In this document: positions 13,960-25,335 of the stretch, piece after piece
Layout of the letters: every line of letters begins with the position of its first letter
How positions within the stretch are numbered: the first letter of the stretch is position 1
NCBI RefSeq assembly: GCF_037975245.1
Contig: NC_092571.1
Coordinates: 5,602,001 to 5,666,000, forward strand
Origin: Apostichopus japonicus
Taxonomy: Eukaryota; Echinodermata; Holothuroidea; Aspidochirotida; Stichopodidae
DNA: 64,000 nt
Reading direction: 5' to 3'
Translations under genes and position numbers: made by a program
Notes under the pieces: generated by a model
Databases searched by the model: none
Seen by the model: only the letters and a program-made list of their open reading frames with translations
What the model was told of the DNA's origin: nothing

Positions 13960-15620
13960 ATACATCAAACAAAAAACAACAAAAATACACTAAAGGAACA
14001 ACAAAAAAACATATCAAACAAACAAAGAAGAAACATAACATAGAACAAAGAAACTAAAAACAAACATGATAAAAACTTCAATATTAAATTGAACAAACAT
14101 GGAACAAACACAACCTTGTTGTGGTCCTCCTCGACAACGTCTTTGTTGTTGTGTCCACTGCCAACCTTTGTGGTCCTCGGCATCACCACAACCTTTGTTG
14201 TTTGTCGTTGTGTCCACCACCAACTTTTGTTGCCGTTGTTGTTGTTATTGTCAACTTCGTCTTACACCTATTAACAATAAAAAAAGAAAGCTTAATTGGA
14301 TTGGGCATAAAACAACATTACATAGAAGAAACACAGAACAAACACAGAACAAACAAACAAACAAACAAACAAACAAACATATCAAACAGAAGAAACAGAA
14401 CATTGTAGAACAAACAAACTAAAAACAAACATGAAAAATGATACTAAACACAACCTTGTTCTTTGTTGTTTTGTTCACTGCCAACCTTTCTGGTCCTCGG
14501 CTCTACCACAACCTTTGTTGTTGTTTTTGTTGTTGTGTCCATCACCAACTTTGGTTGTTGTTGTTGTTGTCGTAGTCCACTTCCTGTTACACCTATTAAC
14601 AAGAAAAAAAGAAAGCTTAAATTGGATTGGGCATTAAACAACATTACATAGAACAAACAAACAGTAAAAACAAACAAACAAAAAACGTAGAACAAACAAA
14701 CAATAAACAAACAAAGGAGAAACGTAGCATAGAACAAACAAACACGAAAACACTTCAACGATAAATTGAACAACCTTGTTGTGGTCTTCCTCGACAACCT
14801 ATTTGTTGTTGTGTCCACTGCCAACCTTTGTGGTCCTCGGCATCACCACAACCTTTGTTGTTGTTGTTGTTTGTATCCACCACCAACTTCGGTTGTCATA
14901 GTCCACTTCATGTAACACCTATTAACAAGAAAAAAACGAAAGCTCAAATTGGATTGGGCATTAAACAACATTACATAGAACATACATTAAACAAAAAACA
15001 AACAAAAATACACTAAAGGAACAACAAAAAAACATATCAAACAAACAAAGAAGAAACATAACATAGAACAAAGAAACTAAAAGCAAACATGATAAAAACT
15101 TCAATAATATATTGAACAAACATGGAACAAACACAACCTTGTTGTGGTCCTCCTCGACAACGTCTTTGTCCACCACCAACTTTTGTTGTTGTTGTTGTTG
15201 TATCCAACTTCGTCTTAGACCTATTAACAAGAAAAAAAAAAGCTTAATGGATTGGGCATAAAACAACATTACATAGAACAAACAAACAACAAACAAACAT
15301 TAAACAAACCTTGTTGTGGTCCTCCTCGACAACCTCTTTGTTGTTGTGACCACTGCCAACCTTCTGTCTTCCTCCGCATCACCACAACCTTTGATGTTGT
15401 TGTTGTTTTTGTTGATGTGTCCACCACCTCACTTTGTTGTTGTTGTGTCCACCACCAACTTTTGTTGTTGTTGTTTTTGTGTTCACTGCTGACCTTTGTT
15501 GTCCTTGTCCTCTTTCATCACCATCACCACCACCAACATTGTTGTTGTAGTCATCTTTGTCTTATTCCTATTAACAAAAAAAAGAAAGCTTGATTGGATT
15601 TAACATATTAAACTACACAA
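13960..15620. repeat. Degenerate right edge of the satellite array
   Basis: A shortened block A-B-(C/D/E hybrid) runs to about 14980. The hybrid starts as C near 14778, switches to D near 14830 and ends as E near 14947. It is followed by a shortened A with its middle missing (15150-15260) and a last, clearly diverged monomer whose conserved end has become GATTGGATTTAACA near 15593. Decay toward the edge is typical of satellite arrays. The edge itself lies near 15620. Confidence 0.8.
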
Positions 15621-15669
15621 GACAGAACAAACAAACATACATCAAACAAACAACGTACAAAAATACAAG

Positions 15670-16070
15670 CAATGCTGGTGGTAAAAGACTGGCTGGTGTG
15701 GTTGTTGGTTTGTTTGGTGGTTGTAACATGGTAGAATGCCAAGACAGTTGCAGTGGATGCTGGCTAGGGAAAGACTGCAATAGAAAAACACAGAAAAGAG
15801 TAATCAAACTGTCTTTTCAAATGACAACAATATCTAATTTAAAATTTTCTAGAAAACAAAGCATATACAACATCCAAATCATTTGTTAATGTTGGAAGAT
15901 GTTTAATAAATTTATTATAGAAACAATCTAAATGATAATACATAAAAGAACAAGGCAGGTGAGTTGGTTCAGGGAGTTGTTATGGAACCATAACAACTCC
16001 CTGGTTGGTTTGTTGTTGGTGGCTGCAGGATTCTTTTTTGGATGTTAGTTGCTGGAGAAAACCTGCAAAT
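15670..16070. repeat. Diverged duplicated segment next to the satellite
   Basis: The segment around 15690-15780 (GGTGTGGTTGTTGGTTTG ... GACTGCAA) resembles the one around 15957-16065 (GGTGAGTTGGTT ... GTTGGTTTGTTG ... ACCTGCAA). The second copy carries the 34-bp palindromic insertion described separately; the first looks like an uninterrupted version. The alignment was made by eye and is loose. Confidence 0.45.
15970..16003. mobile_element. 34-bp palindrome flanked by a 7-bp direct repeat (micro TIR element)
   Basis: Two perfect 16-bp inverted arms, CAGGGAGTTGTTATGG and its complement, are separated by only AA. Identical 7-bp repeats GTTGGTT lie on both sides (15963-15969 and 16004-16010). 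This looks like a transposon reduced to its two terminal inverted repeats. The local sequence is rich in GTTGG words, so the 7-bp repeat alone is weak, but a second copy at 47,510 shows the same layout. Confidence 0.7.
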
Positions 16071-17105
16071 TTTGCAAAACGTATCAAGTACTAGAAAGTT
16101 TGATGAAATGTCATATCAAATGATGTAATAGTATAAAATATAAAACAATAAGAGAGATATCTGAATGACTCAAGGTATTCATTGTCACGAAACGTACATT
16201 CTAGTACATTAACATCATATGATTGTTGTAAAGGTACAGCAATTTAGAAAAGGATTTTGGCATATTTCTCATAAACTTAGCTATAAAGGTGTGCAAAGCA
16301 CTATCCAACTGACATTGCTTGAGATCAGCTCTACATTACCCGCACTATCTGAATTGTTGCATCTGCCAAAGTATCCCCAACAAGATGGCTCATGAATATT
16401 AAGAATAAGAGATACGTTTGCATTTGCTTGTTTTTAAAAGTGTTGTAGTCTAGCTGGGTACATCTCATCCCAGCCAGAGAAATGGCATCTACCTTAGGAC
16501 TAACTTAGGAACCATTCAAGTTAGGGACTAGCCCATGTACAGTTGCCTTTTAGCGCTAATACTACTAGTACTTCTTGAGCTAGTAGTAGTAGTGTGTTAT
16601 GAGTATAGGCTAGCAACACCTTTCTTAGGCAAGCCAAGACCTAGGCCAAGTTGACATGAAAAAAATCTCTCACAATAATAAAGTTGGTGTGATTACTATC
16701 AGAAATGTTTAAAAGGATAATTTCTAACCAATATGGGGATTTTTCAAGCCACATCAGAGCAAAGTTATGGTTTAATCAAGTGTAGAAAAACCATATCCCA
16801 GCGTTTGTGAAAGGCATGCGTTACAAACTGTTTCACCTCCAAAGTGTCCCGGATGTTAAAAAGCCTCCCTGATTTTGTTCGTAGTATGCATAGCTATAAT
16901 AAAACTGTCCACTTAAAAAAGTCGTTAAGAACACACTTGGTCCCCTAATAAAATTCTTAATATAATTAAGTCTAGGAGAAAACAAAGAATTAGAATTTTG
17001 GAAAAGTTAAAGCGATCCTCAACCCTATTAAAACGCCAACTAAGGTACGAGAACTAATTACTAATAGATAATTAAAGGTCTAGATGACAGAACTCACCTT
17101 TTCGC
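16071..17105. other. No gene seen; AT-rich unique-looking sequence
   Basis: No convincing exon, RNA gene or complete element was found. There is a small inverted repeat around ACTACTAGTACT and AGCTAGTAGTAGTAGT (about 16560-16595). Confidence 0.5.
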
Positions 17106-18040
17106 ATCCACCTTCAAAAATATTTTTACAATCCCCTGCGATGCAATTTTCAATACCCTTTTCAAACAAGAAATTGATAAATTTGTCCATACGAACGCTT
17201 TTCATCTTAACGGTACCCTAAATGACCAATTTCCTCTCACTAAGCCCATCAACTGTAACGAGTGGAAACTAGCATTTAACTTGTCAAAAACTACATCTTC
17301 CTCTGGCAAAAATGGTTTAATGTATATGCTAAAAAAACTGTCCCGACAATCTTATTAAACTTAGTGTACAGCTCTTAACGAAATTCTCAGAACTGGCTAT
17401 TTCCCACAACCACCATGCTTATCCCCAAACCTAACAAAATTCTCACAAACCCTGAAAATTACAGGCCGAATAGTCTCCTCTCAGCTCTCGGAAGTCTTTG
17501 AAAAGGTTCTAGATAATATATTAAGAAGCCACATCGAGAGCCAAAATCATTTCAATCCATCTCAGGCTGGAGATTCAGAACCAGCAATTCAACAATAAAT
17601 CCAAAAGCTCGACTAACTGAAGGAACGAAAATCGGCTCTAAACACAAATTCCACTCAGCGGCAGTCCTCCTTGACGCCGAAAAAGCCTTTGACAAAACAT
17701 GCCATAATGGTCTCCGGTATAAACTCTTTCAAGTGCAACTTCCCAACTAACATTATCAGGCTCCTCTGTTGGTATTTAAACGATCGGTATATGCAAATTG
17801 TCTATAATACTAAGCATTCCAATCCTTTTATTCTGGAAGCCGGAACCCCCCAAGGTTTAATTCTGTACAAAGCTATCTTTTATACTCTTTATATATGAAC
17901 GACTTCCAAACAATAGCATCTCCAGTTCAAAAGTTAGCCAATTTGCCGATGACATTGCCATGTGGAACACCTGTAAAACCATGAACAAAGTCGTAAAATA
18001 CCTTCAGAAATTCAATTTTGGTTTTAGAAGAATGGTGAAG
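17106..18040 (+). pseudogene. Degenerate Jockey-like LINE reverse transcriptase
   Basis: Pieces of a non-LTR reverse transcriptase appear in order in shifting frames. MLIPKPNKILTNPENYRP is near 17415-17470, then a piece like SLLSALG.VFEKVLDNILRSHIE and an SQAG word near 17480-17575. VLLDAEKAFDK lies near 17670-17700 in the frame that continues as HNGLRYKLFQVQL, then IIRLLCWYLNDRYMQIVYN, a TPQG box near 17845 and the catalytic FADD box at 17942-17953 (FADDIAMW). The word order and the FADD-IAMW form fit arthropod-type Jockey elements best. Several frameshifts and stops make it non-functional. The endonuclease half is absent, which suggests 5' truncation. A CR1-clade element is the alternative. 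Confidence 0.85.
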
Positions 18041-18509
18041 TTGCTACATAGTTGGCTATATGCCAATATAATACTTGTTAACTACTGTACCGTACCGCGC
18101 GCTGGCACAGAACCAATGACATTGCTTCAGCCAATACGTGCTTATACATTTGCATAATCCCCGCCCATGTGTTCTAGTGCCAAACGTTGACACCGCCCAT
18201 TCGTATGCTGTTCGCATGGTTATAACCTATATTATACAACACCTAATTATATTCTGGCCATTTGATTGGTCAATTGCTCGTCTTTCAACTCATGAAATAT
18301 TTGCACTATTGCACTCATAACCATTATGTGTATAATATGCACTCGCCGAACTTGACAAAATTATACGCAGAGCCGTATGCGATACCACTTACAGGCCTAT
18401 GATGATTACAGGAAAATATATATATAAGTTATTATTGTACATATGTTTTGGAAAATATAAATAGGTAATGCATAACCTTTACATAATTGAGTGGTTTCGG
18501 TCTAATATT

Positions 18510-18840
18510 GTCTTCTTCAATCTAAATTGGACTTTATATGGGATGAATCTAGCCACCCTCTCGATGATCAACTGCATGACAGTCAAATGACAAGAGGCAT
18601 TGGTAGACTGAGTCTTCCGGGACTAAAAACCAACAGACACCGGGATTATTTTATTCCTCGTGCAATGAAGCTATTTAAAGATACTCTGTTAAGTTAATTT
18701 TTATTATCCTTTCTATCGTATTATGTACACCCACATTTTTACATAATAATTATTTACATTTGATATCCGTTTTATTGTTTTGTAGTGAGAGTACACAAAT
18801 TTCCTTTTTGGAGAAATAAAGTTTTACTTACTTAATATTG
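18510..18840 (+). pseudogene. 3' end of a LINE (last RT residues plus tail)
   Basis: From about 18530 one frame reads LDFIWDESSHPLDDQL, then RGIGRLSLPGLKTNRHRDYF and IPRAMKLF before a stop near 18695. HPL followed by R-L-P-x-x-K/R-T-N-R-x-x-x-x-F-I-P is the usual carboxy end of CR1/L2/Jockey-type ORF2 proteins. About 140 bp of 3' UTR follows, ending near AATAAAGTTTTACTTACTTA. It may be the tail of the LINE at 17.1-18.04 kb after an internal rearrangement, or a separate insertion. Confidence 0.65.
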
Positions 18841-20909
18841 GTATTGGTAACATATACATATTACGGAATAGCTATTATATATGAGAAGTTATAACCAATA
18901 TATTCGGTGTATAATTTTGTCACACACAGCGCCCGATACAATACACCTACATGTAAAACGGTAGCTACCACAACCAGCACAAAATTGTCACAGAGTGTTA
19001 GCGCCAATGAAAATAGATTTCAGCCAATCACAGGCATTTCCTGGATAAACAACATGTCTGCGTCCTTGTGTAAACTTATGCCGGCCCCAGTTTCAGGTAA
19101 CATTCGCCCATTGAAAGCCCATGAGTAACACACCAAGTCACAAAAGAAATAGGACCCTAAGACTTGATAGAATTTCTTACTAGCAAAACGCTACACATCA
19201 CCGGATAGCTGACAAGTTGGCCTTTCATGGCACCATCCATTTTCCGTATCATGACCATGTAGTGCTTTTGCTATCCGAGACGGAAGTTTCGGTTTCTTGT
19301 AAACAAACCTCTTCACTCAACTCAATTTTCGTACACAGCCCCGGGAGGCCTAAAATCGTCTCAATTTTGACACCATATGTACTATCGTTCGTGCTCTCCA
19401 ACATGCAAGCCACAAGAAACTAGATCATGATTGCTAATGTATAAAAAAGATGTTCTCCTACTGCATTTTTGCAATTTTCCTGAAGGAGAACATCCGGGCA
19501 GATTAAAATAGACTCTAATAGGAGTTCAGTGCCACCTTCGGTGGTGTACAAGAAATTACGTTAGTATTAGTATAATAGTAATAGCCAAGGCCGATACCTT
19601 ACACTTTATTATGTTGAACCAAAGTGAATCCTTCAGTTCCTATTTTTTAATATGAACGCAATGCATGTGCGCCGGGTGACTGTGCTGAGGAATACAAAGT
19701 AAAAGCGGTCGGATTTGCACAGAACAATGTCGGCCTAAGTTATATTGACTTCAAGTTCAAGGTAGACACTGAGATGTGAGAAGGCTAGGCCCTAACTTAA
19801 GAACAAATTAGGCAAAGGCCTAACACTTAATGTTAACGTTTACAGCTCGTTAGGCACCTGGACCTAATTATCTGAAAAGGAAACTCATGATGAGGGACTT
19901 GTTGAAGATTCGTGTGGATCTTTCAGGCAGGCCTGTAGGTCTAGGCTATACATGTTCTTCTCCAGCCCTGTTTGTTCAAAAAGAGGTCATTAATTGGTCC
20001 TATTCCCCCAGGATATTTCAGAAATATGGTAGATTTGAAGACAAACAATGGTCTGTTTGAGATGTTGAAATATAATGGTCTCCAACTGTAAACTCATGAA
20101 CCTCAATAGGCCTACATGTTATAATATTCGTTGCAAATTTGTGGTTGGCCATGAATAACATTGTCTGCAAAAAAAAAAACATTTTTACAGGTTGCACAAG
20201 ATTATCCTTCCCCTAATGAAGTCTTCTCAAACTCTGTGGGCTGTAAATGTATATTCCAAAAAGTGGAGATTTACTCTATATCCATGATTGATTTATCATA
20301 TTCTGATGTTTCTCCATAGGTTCATTCCCTATGTGTGGTAATTGTATTGAGGGACGATTTGATTTTGGACTTTCAACTCCAAAATTGGACTTCATTTTTA
20401 AAATTGCAAGTGTTTAGTAACAGAACAAATTGATTTTCTTTCTTTTTGGAAATTTGTTAGGCAATTATATAATCTGTTCTGGTGATGCAGAATTAGTTCA
20501 GCAGGTGGTTCAATTCCATCAACAGATATCATACAGCCAAACAGTTTCCAAGAAGGTCAAGAAGGCACCATAATGAGGCATTATAGGAGCTTTCAGTGGC
20601 AAAGCTCTTGTTGAACTTTCTCACATTGTCTACATAGGAATTTCTCTGTGATAATCTCGCTTTTTAGTGTCCATCACTATACACAGCAATGGTAATGGTA
20701 GGGGTAATCTTAAAGTAATCATGACTTCATTATAGCCCATCCATTTGTGTTCCAATGAAAAACTCCAAATGAGTTGTTAGCTTGGCAGCTAACTACAACA
20801 ACAAAAAATATTAAAAGGAAACATGTTTGGAAGGTGCCATCTCATACTTTGGAACTACTGGAACAGATAACTAATAAAGGAAAGAACAGTTTTAGCAAAC
20901 TGGTTATCC
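18841..20909. other. No gene seen; mixed unique sequence
   Basis: There is a locally GC-richer segment at about 18920-19400, and only short open frames. No element with matching termini or any recognisable exon was found. Confidence 0.45.
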
Positions 20910-21015
20910 ACCATAAGCATAGGCGTATGAGGCGGGGGGCAAACTGCCCCCCAAATTTCCAGAGGACAAGAAATTCGGGCACAAGTCCTGAAAAATTCGG
21001 GCAGCCTAAGAGGAG

Positions 21016-21046
<31 letters not shown>

Positions 21047-21374
21047 TTTTTTCTCCTCTTAGGCTGCCCGAATTTTCAGGACTTTTTTTTTATCCTCTTA
21101 GGCTGCCCGAATTTTTCAGGACTTTTGCCCGAATTTCTTGTCCTCAAGTAATATATATATTATATATATATATATATATATATCTATATATAAATATGCA
21201 GTAGCTTGCCCGAATCTTTTTCAAATTTTTGCCCGACAATTCTATGTTTTTCTTTATTTAGCATCATGATGCCCGAATATTTCCGTGTAACACCACCGTA
21301 AGCGCAGTTCATCTGGGCTACCACGCTTTTTGCATGATCAATTATTTTCTAAGTAGTCAATTGTTTACCTGGCC

Positions 21375-22002
21375 CAAGGGTGGCGGAACCGGGGGGGGGG
21401 AGGGCACGTGCCCCCCTCAGGTTTAAAATGTGCCTTTTTTCTACATAAAAATTGAGGTGCCTCAAGTTAGCAAGAGGCCAGGGAACCATAATGAACACTC
21501 GGGAAGGGCCGTTTCCAGCCATCTGAGGGGTTTGTAAAACCAAAAATTTTCTAGTACGCTCTGCGCCAACCGATGGTGGTACTCCGCTCAGATAGTCGTG
21601 CATACAACTTTGCAAATCCTGGCTAAGCCCGTGACTTTTAATGAATTTCTGTGGGGCAAACTCAAAGCTATTTCGAATGGAAAAAATTTGTTAAGATATT
21701 AACAAGAAAAAAAACTCTAATTCGGAAGATTCCTACATTAGCAACTAGCATGATTTCACCTCATTTTGTCTCAAAAGAAAAAATTGTTCTTGGTTTCCCA
21801 ATTTGCGCATTGGATATTGCAGTGCTAGTATGCATATTTTCCTTTGGGGGGGGGGGGCATTGATGGAGTGATGTGTATACACAAATATGATAATGCAATA
21901 AGAGTACTAAATATAAGGCTGCATCAGTCCAATCGAATTTCTGCAAAGTGCCCTTTGATGTCGGTGCCCCCCCCCAGATTAAAAGTGCTTCCGCCGCCCT
22001 TG
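21375..22002. mobile_element. hAT-like element nested inside the 20,918 element
   Basis: Ends CAAGGGTGGCGGAACC and TTCCGCCGCCCTTG are inverted repeats. Flanks ACCTGGCC (21367-21374) and ACCTGGAG (22003-22010) agree at 6 of 8 positions; in the second composite copy the flanks agree at 7 of 8, as expected for an aged 8-bp duplication. Long G and C runs sit just inside both ends. The shared core module lies near 21478-21600. It has no coding capacity. Confidence 0.85.
21478..21600 (-). repeat. Shared core module, copy 1 (inside inner element)
   Basis: Contains GGGCCGTTTCCAGCC, ATCTGAGGGG, TACGCTCTGCGCCAACC, GATGGTGGTACTCCGCT and AGATAGT. The same string of words, in the same order, occurs at 22376, 41568, 44653, 45300, 53755 and 54683 in elements with different termini. 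Read on the minus strand it begins ACTATCTGAGCGGAGTACC. Confidence 0.8.
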
Positions 22003-22375
22003 ACCTGGAGATCCCCAACATGAGTGTTTATAAGAAACATTTTCTTTTTCATGGATGGTGGGGGGGAGTGCAGGTTTATCATATTCTTTGTTATATTTTA
22101 TACTTTATTGTGAGACAAATTGCAGTCTCACCCGACACAGCGACATTATCCAGCCTACGTGTCGTTGAACAATGTATGTTTTCCTGGAAGTAGCTGAGTA
22201 CTGTGTTAAAATAATAAATAAGGTAACTAAATAGGAGCTTAAAAAATATACTGTCCCATTTTTCCCCTTCAAAGTGATGTTACCATTTTTTCTTCTTCTA
22301 ATTTACCAAATTTTTGGGGAAGTGTAAATTTCTAAAACGTGAGATTATAAAATAAAGAATGTTTATATGCAACTT

Positions 22376-22495
22376 GCAAGGCCTCAGAAGTGCCGTTTCC
22401 GGCAATCTGAGAGGCATTGTTTGCCAAAAATTTTCTTGTACGCTACGCGCCAACCGATGGTGGCGCTCCGCTTAGATAGTGTCACGGAACTTTCA
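22376..22495 (-). repeat. Shared core module, copy 2 (in outer element)
   Basis: Words GTGCCGTTTCCGGCAATCTG, TTGTACGCTACGCGCCAACC, GATGGTGGCGCTCCGCTTAG and ATAGTGT match the module at 21478, although it lies in the outer rather than the inner element. It includes a GCGCCAAC / GGTGGCGC inverted repeat. Confidence 0.8.
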
Positions 22496-22551
22496 GGCAC
22501 AAAAAGTTCGGCCCCCCAAACTGAAATGTTCTGTACGCCTATGACCATAAG

Positions 22552-23500
22552 CCATGTGTATGGAAATGTCTCTAGTAAGTGGACCTGAAGTTTCCCACCG
22601 GATGCTCTGTAGGCCCATAAGTTTAAAATGAAATCTTTATTACACACATAGGCATACGTTTCTCATCAGACACAAAAAAGTTGTGCATATTGTTGAACTA
22701 AGCAAATATTACAGCATGTTGGTATGGCTTAGCTAACAATGGATGATGTCGAGCACATCTTGTACAGTAGAGCCAAAGTGTTCGTAAATACCATTAGATG
22801 ACTGGAAATAAACCCATATCTTCCCTTGTAATCCTTTGTGCTTAACTTTACAAGCTCACCACCCCAAATAAAGTTATCATGAACAATGTGCATCTTGTAT
22901 AATGTCCTCCATAATTTCTCCCACTTATTATTTGCTATTCTGTGTTTCCCAGTTTTCAATTGAGGACATGCATTAGTCACTGAATCATGTTTATCATCTG
23001 TCCATATTTTGTCCATTTTCGGGCACTGTACCACCCCAGAAGTGTTTAATGCTGAAACTGATAAATGGAAAGTGGTGGACACAGCATACATGAGCCTGTG
23101 GAGGAACATTACCTCAAAAAGTGCAGGTACTTTATGAATAATTTGATTCATATTCACATACTGTATGGTATATGTTGTGCATAGTAAGTGAGTCTGTAAT
23201 ACTTCTGTAAATGGTGAGTATGATGTTGTCCAGTAAAAAGGAGACTTCAACTTCAATTATCACTTGGTAATTTAATAGAAAATGACAATATGTGATAAGG
23301 GAGTGGGGTGGGAATTGGGTACAGCATAATAAACATATAAAATGGTATCCCTGTTCCTGTGGCTATGTAAAGGTCTCTTGGAATTTCCTTATATTCTTGC
23401 AAGGAAAAAGTTAATAGGTGAATTGTTTTGGCAATGCAGAGGCCCGGTATAAAAAGTAGACATGCATTGAGAGGGTTTCAAGTAAATCACTAATGCCAGG
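22552..23500. other. No supported gene; one 176-codon frame of unknown meaning
   Basis: The minus strand of 22729-23256 is open for 175 residues from an ATG, with a hydrophilic middle (DDKHDSVTNACPQLKTGKHR). No known motif, splice signal pattern or relative elsewhere in the window was recognised. At this AT content a frame of that length is unusual but possible by chance. It could be an old transposon fragment. Confidence 0.25.
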
Positions 23501-23512
23501 TGGGTTTCCTCT

Positions 23513-23700
23513 TAAAGGTATGCTGTATTGGTCCCAAATATGCTAGATATTCAAATATGGTCACCTTTGGTCAAAATTCTTAAACTGTTTTAGTTACAAC
23601 CCTTGTTTTTCCTAACTGGGACAATCAGTTGTCTTGTGTGTTCCTTAACAATTTCTGAGAACAATTTGGAGAGTACCAATCTCCAGGAATGTACTTTTTG
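23513..23700 (+). repeat. Dispersed repeat, partner of 56.8-57.0 kb copy
   Basis: Starts TTAAAGGTATGCTGTATTGG and continues AGATATTCAAATATGGT, TTTGGTCAAA, ACTGGGACAATCAG and GAACAATTTGGAGAG. The same words appear in the same order in the reverse complement of about 56,800-57,015. The left end touches TTAA, suggesting a TTAA-targeting MITE, but the right end is unclear. Confidence 0.6.
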
Positions 23701-25327
23701 AAAATTTTTAAGCCAAAAGTTTTACTAATCTCTGTGCCAAAATACCCCCAAAAGTATGGACAAGTATTGTTATTCTATAGTAGCTGACACTGGGAACCAC
23801 CACCTGTCAGTCAGCAGTTTTTAGTACTTAGGGTGGAGGTGGAGGGGGTATCTGACTAAACCTGAGAGATGTTGCCAATTAGAAGCATTAACACAGTATG
23901 TCTTCTGGGAAACAATGTTCTTGATAGGGTTACAAGCAAATCACAAAACAAAGATGAAATGCAAAAATAGAGACTTAATTTACACATGAAGGTAATATAT
24001 CCATGGATTTCCTCTCCTGACCAACACAGTAAGTACAAGGCATCTCTCAGTATGTGAAATGATCGTGTTTATGTCATGATTTTAATTTGTTCCTTGCTAA
24101 TTGACAACAAGCCATCCATCACAGCATCCTCATAGCATATAAGAGCATAAACTTCTAGAAATAATTAAAATCCATTGAATTCAATACTTCATACTCATGA
24201 TTTCATGGGTAATGTTTGGCAAAATTTGTGTAATACCCTGAAGCAGGAGTCACGAAAAAAGCCAAAACATGAGAAATGATCTCAGAGCATGTGAATGACT
24301 TGTGAATGTTCATATGGCTACCCTGATTAAAGTTCAGGAATATCCAGAACCGTATGGCTGTTCAGGATGATAATCCGGATTACCTACGCGATAACCAAAC
24401 TGGTTGTTTCAGTCGAATGGACCTAATACCCAATATTCCAGACAGCAACATATTTGCCTGCTGGGTAAGCAATCAGAAGGATGCAGGGGGAAGGGAGAGG
24501 GGGCAGGTATGCCCTTATTGTAACTGATATCACCCACAGTGGTTTAATGGATATTGTAACCATATAATTAACCTATCAATTTCATGAAACAAATTCTGTG
24601 GAAAGAAAAGACCAAGGTGAAAAGACGTTTGCAATTTATAACATCAAAGTCAAATAGATTTGTTGAAATCCAGGTCATATGCAATATTGTGATGACTGGT
24701 TTATTTATTAAGTTGGCTAATAAGCAACTGGTAGCATGTACAGTAGTGTCATGGTATCACTTCCTTCAGTGGCTCCATGTGTAATTTGACTGATGAAGAA
24801 TGCTGGCTGCTTGGTATCACAATCACTTGAAATGTAACCATATGCTTAATACATTGGAAAGAAATGTACATCTTAAACAGTATGAGCTAATGACCCCCCC
24901 CCCTTCCCAGAAAACAACCCTTCCTGAGTGACATATTTTGAGGATAGCTTTTTACAATTCAGGTTAGTTTTCTATTAGGATAGAGTACTGTAACTCTATA
25001 AAACAGTTTCAGTTATTTTCAATATGATCATTAGTTGACGTGAAATATAGCATGTTCATCATTGTGAAAAAGAGTGGTGAGATATTACCAAATGTTTCAT
25101 TTAAGCATTTGCACTGTTTTGAGAACTTGATTAGTTTAGTATTCTATTTTTTCATGAGTAGCACCTTAAAGCCATATGATCATGGATTAACCATGAGGAC
25201 ATCCAGGAGAACTTTTAATATTATCCAATCTTGCTCCCATAGATATTATTTCACATAGGCCTACCCACAGCAAGAACACCAATGAAATTCTCAACCTTTA
25301 GCCTTTTGACTTACAGTAACTGTTCAT
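23701..25327. other. No gene seen
   Basis: AT-rich sequence with scattered short frames, a C-run at about 24893-24903 and a G-rich patch near 24485-24505. No matching termini or exon-like pattern was found. Confidence 0.45.
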
Positions 25328-25335
25328 ATCACGGT

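Larger units (their letters stand above)
1..15620. repeat. Satellite array with five-monomer higher-order repeat
   Basis: About 49 tandem monomers of roughly 200-380 bp fill this stretch and continue off the left edge. Each has an AAC/AACA-rich linker, a block starting near TTGTTGTGGTC, a (TTG)n run of variable length, a CACCTATTAACAA segment and a highly conserved end TTGGATTGGGCAT followed by AAACAACATTACAT. The conserved end recurs near 355, 661, 971, 1277, 1476, 1855, 2225, 2526, 2878, 3185, 3383, 3765 and so on to 15246. Five diverged types (A-E) repeat in order with a period of about 1.54 kb, for example the D monomer start near 3002 and again near 4545. Length changes in the TTG runs separate copies; single substitutions are few, so the array is fairly young or homogenised. 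Centromeric or heterochromatic location is possible but cannot be shown from sequence alone. Confidence 0.95.
20918..22543. mobile_element. hAT-like non-autonomous element, outer shell of nested composite (copy 1)
   Basis: Termini CATAGGCGTATGAGG and GTACGCCTATG form an inverted repeat, and a perfect 8-bp target duplication ACCATAAG flanks it (20910-20917 and 22544-22551). CA...TG ends, a GGCGTA core and 8-bp duplications are hAT features. The element carries a left-end foldback (about 20951-21130, arms around GCCCGAATTTTCAGGAC) with AT-dinucleotide runs, a second AT run at about 21150-21192, a complete second element (21375-22002), and a core module near 22376-22495 shared with other elements. 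No transposase frame is present. The second copy is at 53350-54849. Confidence 0.9.

Noticed and set aside
15252-15593. Open frame with His and Thr runs at the array edge
   Set aside because: It is the translation of a degenerate satellite monomer.
1-15620. CRISPR-like array
   Set aside because: The repeats are contiguous monomers of hundreds of bases without unique spacers, and the window is animal DNA.
19530-19560. CCACCTTCGGTGG hairpin as a terminator or RNA element
   Set aside because: A single short hairpin in intergenic animal DNA without supporting context.
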